Shown here piece after piece: positions 60,734 through 64,000 of a stretch of DNA of 64,000 nt (position 1 is its first letter; each line of letters starts with the position of its first letter). This DNA comes from Henriciella sp045287255 (lineage in GTDB: Bacteria; Pseudomonadota; Alphaproteobacteria; Caulobacterales; Hyphomonadaceae). The notes under the pieces were generated by a model. The model was not told the origin of the DNA. It made no database searches and was given only the letters and a program-made list of their open reading frames with translations. A program made the position numbers and the translations under genes. The stretch is from the NCBI RefSeq assembly GCF_045287255.1, contig NZ_CP137142.1, positions 2,666,001-2,730,000 on the forward strand. The letters run 5' to 3'.

Positions 60734-60774
60734 AAGCCTTTTGATTTTGCAAAGACGCAAGCATCAAATGGCTT
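60734..60774. repeat. Imperfect hairpin at the end of infB
   Basis: AAGCCTTTTGAT (60734-60745) pairs with ATCAAATGGCTT (60763-60774) with one mismatch, and TTGC/GCAA pairs inside the loop. It begins immediately after the infB coding region on the minus strand. No T-run follows, so it may be a processing or attenuation site rather than a full terminator. Confidence 0.55.
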
Positions 60775-63352
60775 AATCTAGCGTCCGCGCGATCATCTCA
60801 ATCTCGAAACACTCGATCTTGTCGCCTTCGCGAATATCTTCGTATTTCTCGAAGGCCATACCGCATTCCATGCCATTGGTAACTTCCGGCACTTCATCCT
60901 TAAAGCGTTTCAGCGTTTTCAGGTTACCTTCGTGGATCACGACATCATCGCGCAGAAGGCGCACACCACAGCCACGCTTCACGACACCCTCAGTCACCTT
61001 ACAGCCTGCAACCTTGCCGACTTTGGTAATGTTGAAGACTTCGAGAATATCGGCGTAACCGATGAAGGTCTCTTTCTTCTCTGGCGCCAGCATACCGGAC
61101 AGAGAAGCTTTCACATCATCAATCAACTCATAGATGATCGAGTAGTAGCGAATTTCGATGCCTTCTTTTTCGGCCAGTTCACGTGCCTGCTTATTCGCAC
61201 GGACATTAAACGCGAAGACAGGTGAGCCGGTTGATTGAGCGAGCAGAATATCACTCTCAGAGATACCCCCGGCCGCGCCGAATACAACATTCGCACGAAC
61301 CTCATCAGTCGAAAGCTTTTCAAGCGATTGCGTGATTGCTTCAACAGAGCCCTGCACATCGCCCTTCAGAACGATTGGCAGGTCTTTGATATCGCCAGAC
61401 CCATCTTTCAGGCTGGTCATGAACTGCTCAAGCGATGCGCGCTGGGTGGCAACACCCTGCTTCTGACGCTTCATACGCTCACGATACTCTGTGATCTCAC
61501 GCGCGCGGGCTTCGCTTTCAACCACGTTGAACGCATCACCCGGCTCTGGAGTGCCATCCATACCGAGAATTTCCACAGGCAGAGATGGACCAGCTTCTTT
61601 CAGCTGTTGGCCGCGCTCATTGACGAGTGCGCGAACCTTACCCCATTTGCTGCCAGCAACAACAATGTCACCGCGCTTAAGCGTACCGCGCTTGACCAGA
61701 ACCGTCGCGACAGGGCCGCGGCCCTTATCGAGCTGTGATTCAACCACGACACCGTCAGCCAGACGTTTCGGATTGGCTTTCAGGTCAAGCAGTTCTGCCT
61801 GCAGCGTGATCGCCTCAGTCAAATCATCCAGACCCGTTTTCTTCAGAGCAGAGACTTCAATCGCCTGAACATCACCGCCCATCGCTTCAACCTGAATGTC
61901 ATGTTGAAGCAGATCGGTCAGAACCTTGTTGGCGTCCGCGTCCTGCAAGTCGACTTTGTTCACTGCCACAATAATCGGCACTTCAGCGGCCTTGGCATGG
62001 CTGATCGCTTCGATGGTCTGTGGCATGACCGAGTCATTCGCAGCAACAACGATAATCGCAATATCCGTGACGTTCGCACCGCGGGCACGCATCGCAGAGA
62101 AAGCAGCGTGGCCCGGTGTATCCAGGAAGCTGATCTTGTCGCCAGATTTCAGTTGAACCTGATAGGCCCCAATATGCTGGGTAATTCCGCCAGCCTCACC
62201 GGAAACAACATCCGTTGAACGCAGGGCGTCGAGCAGCGATGTCTTACCGTGATCAACGTGACCCATAATGGTGACGATCGGTGGACGGCCAACGAGATCC
62301 TTCGGATCATCCTCTTCACCGTCCAGACCAATTTCAACATCGGCTTCAGAAACGCGTTTGGTCGTATGGCCAAATTCTTCAATGATCAGTTCAGCGGTGT
62401 CGGCATCAATGATGTCATTGGCACGCATCATCTCGCCTTGTTGCATCATGAATTTCACGACGTCGCCGACGCGCTCTTTCATCCGCTGGGACAGATCCGA
62501 CAGCGTGATGGTCTCTGGCAAGGTAACTTCGACAGAAACCTTTTCCTTGGACTCGCCACCAGCACGACGCTCACGCTCACGTTCGCGGGCACGCTTCACA
62601 GAGGCCAATGAGCGCTGACGGTCACCATCATCGCCCAATGCAGACGCGATGGTCAGCTTACCACGACGGCGCTTGTCGTCGCCGCCTCGGCCACGGCCGC
62701 CTGTTTCGCGATTGTCACGATTATCACGGGCACTGCCGCGACCGCCCTTGCGGCGCGATCCAGCGCTGCTGGCCGCGGCTTCAATATCAGCCTGACTAGG
62801 TGCAGCCTCGGTTTTGGTGCGTCCGCCGCCTTTTTTGGGACTGCGCTCAGACTTAGCAGCCTTTTCTTCAGCAGCAGCTTTCTTGGCTTCGGCTTCAGCT
62901 TTCTTGCGGGCCTCATCCTCAGCCTTACGGCGCTCTTCGGCTTCACCGCGCTCTTTTTCAGCCTGGGCTTTCTGCTCCTGCTTTTCCTGCAGGGCTTTAG
63001 TGCGAGCTTGTTGCTTTTCCTGTTCGGCTTTGCGCTTCTCTTCAGCTGCACGGCGCTGCAACAGAACCTTCTGACGGGCAATCAGCTCTTCTTCGGTAAT
63101 CCCAAGCTTCTTGGCGGCAGCAGCCAGCTTTGACTGTGGCTTACCAGCGCCCGATGCATCTGGTTTGCCGCCCGTGCGCGGCGGTTTCTTGCCACCTGTC
63201 GAAGCACTTACCGGCCGCTTCTTCTTCGTCTCAACCACGACCTGCTTCGAGCGACCATGGCTGAAGCTCTGCTTCACTGTACCAGAGCCACCGCCCCGTG
63301 AAACAGAGAGAGGCTTACGCCCTGAAGTGCCTTTGTCTTTCGTATCGCTCAT
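60773..63352 (-). CDS. infB: Translation initiation factor IF-2
   Basis: The 859-residue factor delivers initiator tRNA to the ribosome. Its N-terminal 270 residues are a highly charged region with long Ala/Glu/Lys helices, and the G domain starts near residue 355 (GHVDHGKTSLLDALR, DTPGH, NKVDL). Domains II to IV and the C-terminal C2 domain follow (EGNLKTLKRFKDEVPEV near the end). It is in the ylxR-infB-(ycxB)-rbfA order. Confidence 0.97.
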   Translation of the reverse strand: MSDTKDKGTSGRKPLSVSRGGGSGTVKQSFSHGRSKQVVVETKKKRPVSASTGGKKPPRTGGKPDASGAGKPQSKLAAAAKKLGITEEELIARQKVLLQRRAAEEKRKAEQEKQQARTKALQEKQEQKAQAEKERGEAEERRKAEDEARKKAEAEAKKAAAEEKAAKSERSPKKGGGRTKTEAAPSQADIEAAASSAGSRRKGGRGSARDNRDNRETGGRGRGGDDKRRRGKLTIASALGDDGDRQRSLASVKRARERERERRAGGESKEKVSVEVTLPETITLSDLSQRMKERVGDVVKFMMQQGEMMRANDIIDADTAELIIEEFGHTTKRVSEADVEIGLDGEEDDPKDLVGRPPIVTIMGHVDHGKTSLLDALRSTDVVSGEAGGITQHIGAYQVQLKSGDKISFLDTPGHAAFSAMRARGANVTDIAIIVVAANDSVMPQTIEAISHAKAAEVPIIVAVNKVDLQDADANKVLTDLLQHDIQVEAMGGDVQAIEVSALKKTGLDDLTEAITLQAELLDLKANPKRLADGVVVESQLDKGRGPVATVLVKRGTLKRGDIVVAGSKWGKVRALVNERGQQLKEAGPSLPVEILGMDGTPEPGDAFNVVESEARAREITEYRERMKRQKQGVATQRASLEQFMTSLKDGSGDIKDLPIVLKGDVQGSVEAITQSLEKLSTDEVRANVVFGAAGGISESDILLAQSTGSPVFAFNVRANKQARELAEKEGIEIRYYSIIYELIDDVKASLSGMLAPEKKETFIGYADILEVFNITKVGKVAGCKVTEGVVKRGCGVRLLRDDVVIHEGNLKTLKRFKDEVPEVTNGMECGMAFEKYEDIREGDKIECFEIEMIARTLD

Positions 63353-63384
63353 GCGCGGTGTCTAACCTTCCATTATGACGACGA

Positions 63385-64000
63385 CTAGTCGTCCCTTATA
63401 TTCTCATGCCTACCGGCAAACCATTCTGTTTCAGGCGCATGACGAAATCCCGTCAAACGCCGATAGGCAACAGAAAAGGCCTCCGAGAGCGACCCCGGAT
63501 GGAGCAGTGCGTGTATCACATGCTCCCGCCCAAAGGCCATGCCCAATTCAGCAGATGACAATGCACCTGCTACTTTGACGTCTTCATATATCGCCTTGGC
63601 CAAAAAATGAACCTTGTTACGGCCATCTTTTGCACCATCGCTCGCTTCAAGCAGCCAGCCAGGCTCATCTTTGCGTATATAAGCACGCACCTGATCGAAA
63701 CCAAGAACGGCTTTTCCACCCTTCTTGGCCATGCCGAGCAAGCCCTGGCATCGCACCAGCAACTGGCGCTCTATCTCATCTGCAAGCTCGTCCATCGGCG
63801 TGGTCTTCTGTTTGAAGCCACGTGAGAAGACGTCCGCCTTCAGCCCTTTTTCCAGAGTACCCCGATACGCCTTCACCCAGACACCCCGCCCGGGCAGCTT
63901 GCCAGCAATATCCGGCACCGCCACGCCATCTGGCGAGCGGACAAAACGGATCATTGCCGTCTGCGGGTGTTGCTCCCGCGTGACAGCACACTGGCGGATC
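63385..64000 (-). CDS. YlxR (DUF448)/L7Ae-like RNA-binding protein, N-terminus beyond the edge
   Basis: The protein is cut by the right edge, but reading continues upstream of the ATG at 63954: RQCAVTREQHPQTA precedes MIRFVRSPDG, the YlxR motif. GRGVWVKA closes that domain; a ribosomal-L7Ae-like domain follows (QGLLGMAKKGGKAVLGFDQVRAYI...LLEASDGAKDGRNKV), an arrangement seen in alphaproteobacteria between nusA and infB. It probably binds RNA or ribosomes. The true start and nusA lie outside the window. Confidence 0.9.
   Translation of the reverse strand, partial: IRQCAVTREQHPQTAMIRFVRSPDGVAVPDIAGKLPGRGVWVKAYRGTLEKGLKADVFSRGFKQKTTPMDELADEIERQLLVRCQGLLGMAKKGGKAVLGFDQVRAYIRKDEPGWLLEASDGAKDGRNKVHFLAKAIYEDVKVAGALSSAELGMAFGREHVIHALLHPGSLSEAFSVAYRRLTGFRHAPETEWFAGRHENIRDD

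Overview
This 64-kb window is chromosomal DNA from an alphaproteobacterium. Supporting markers are a ChvG-type sensor kinase, a DUF1476 F1-ATPase inhibitor, a DUF4167 protein next to prmC, an aa3-oxidase subunit IV, a eukaryote-type NADP isocitrate dehydrogenase, and an endonuclease-type MutL. A polysaccharide cluster whose gene content matches the holdfast synthesis (hfs) genes of stalked bacteria points to the Caulobacterales/Hyphomonadaceae neighbourhood. The genus cannot be fixed from sequence alone. Gene density is high, overlaps of 1-4 nt are common, and no tRNA, rRNA, transposase, prophage or CRISPR array was seen.

Layout. 1-2.3 kb is an eroding corner: a frameshifted renalase-like FAD oxidoreductase, a DUF2256 gene with an in-frame stop, a small protein behind a repeat-rich AT-rich promoter, and sixA. 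2.4-9.4 kb holds a 1-Cys peroxiredoxin, a cytochrome oxidase subunit, a UMF1-type transporter, two TadE-like proteins, ispG, a CE15 glucuronoyl-esterase-like lipoprotein and a MAPEG protein. 9.4-19.9 kb is housekeeping: prfA-prmC-DUF4167, trmJ, icd, purC-purS, DUF1476, grxD, rimO. 20-31.4 kb carries a CpeT-like exported protein, asd, a divergent PiT-like permease, mutL, dnaJ, pgsA, and a tightly coupled set (26-aa membrane peptide, Ca/Na antiporter, pteridine-reductase-like SDR, threonine aldolase).

31.3-42.9 kb holds TetR, ChvG and a cyclophilin, followed by the envelope polysaccharide block. That block comprises an export lipoprotein (HfsD-like) diverging from a chain-length protein (HfsA-like), a degenerate tyrosine-kinase domain (HfsB-like) and a Wzy-like polymerase. 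These converge with a four-gene operon encoding the initiating sugar transferase, two family-2 glycosyltransferases and a polysaccharide deacetylase (HfsH-like). Together they could start, build, polymerise, deacetylate and export a polysaccharide. No flippase or holdfast anchor is present in the window.

43-51.2 kb has a PII-like protein divergent from an alanine:cation symporter with an unusual extramembrane insertion, then xerD and a CoA-ester lyase. Next come a 643-residue AT-rich exported protein of unknown function with a barrel-like C-terminus and a four-gene operon that looks like heavy-metal handling (His/Met/Cys-rich exported protein, outer-membrane protein, HMA-domain periplasmic protein, MerT-like membrane protein). 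51.2-64 kb returns to mixed metabolism and translation: a frameshifted NTF2-like gene, accA, mdh, an exported redoxin, azoreductase, a 2OG oxygenase, an M28 peptidase overlapping a HEPN-like protein, an HCCA isomerase divergent from an HxlR regulator across a perfect palindrome, and the ylxR-infB-ycxB-rbfA operon running to the right edge.

Two genes (197-1182 and 51181-51611) are each broken by one missing base beside a short homopolymer, so base-call error must be excluded before calling them pseudogenes.
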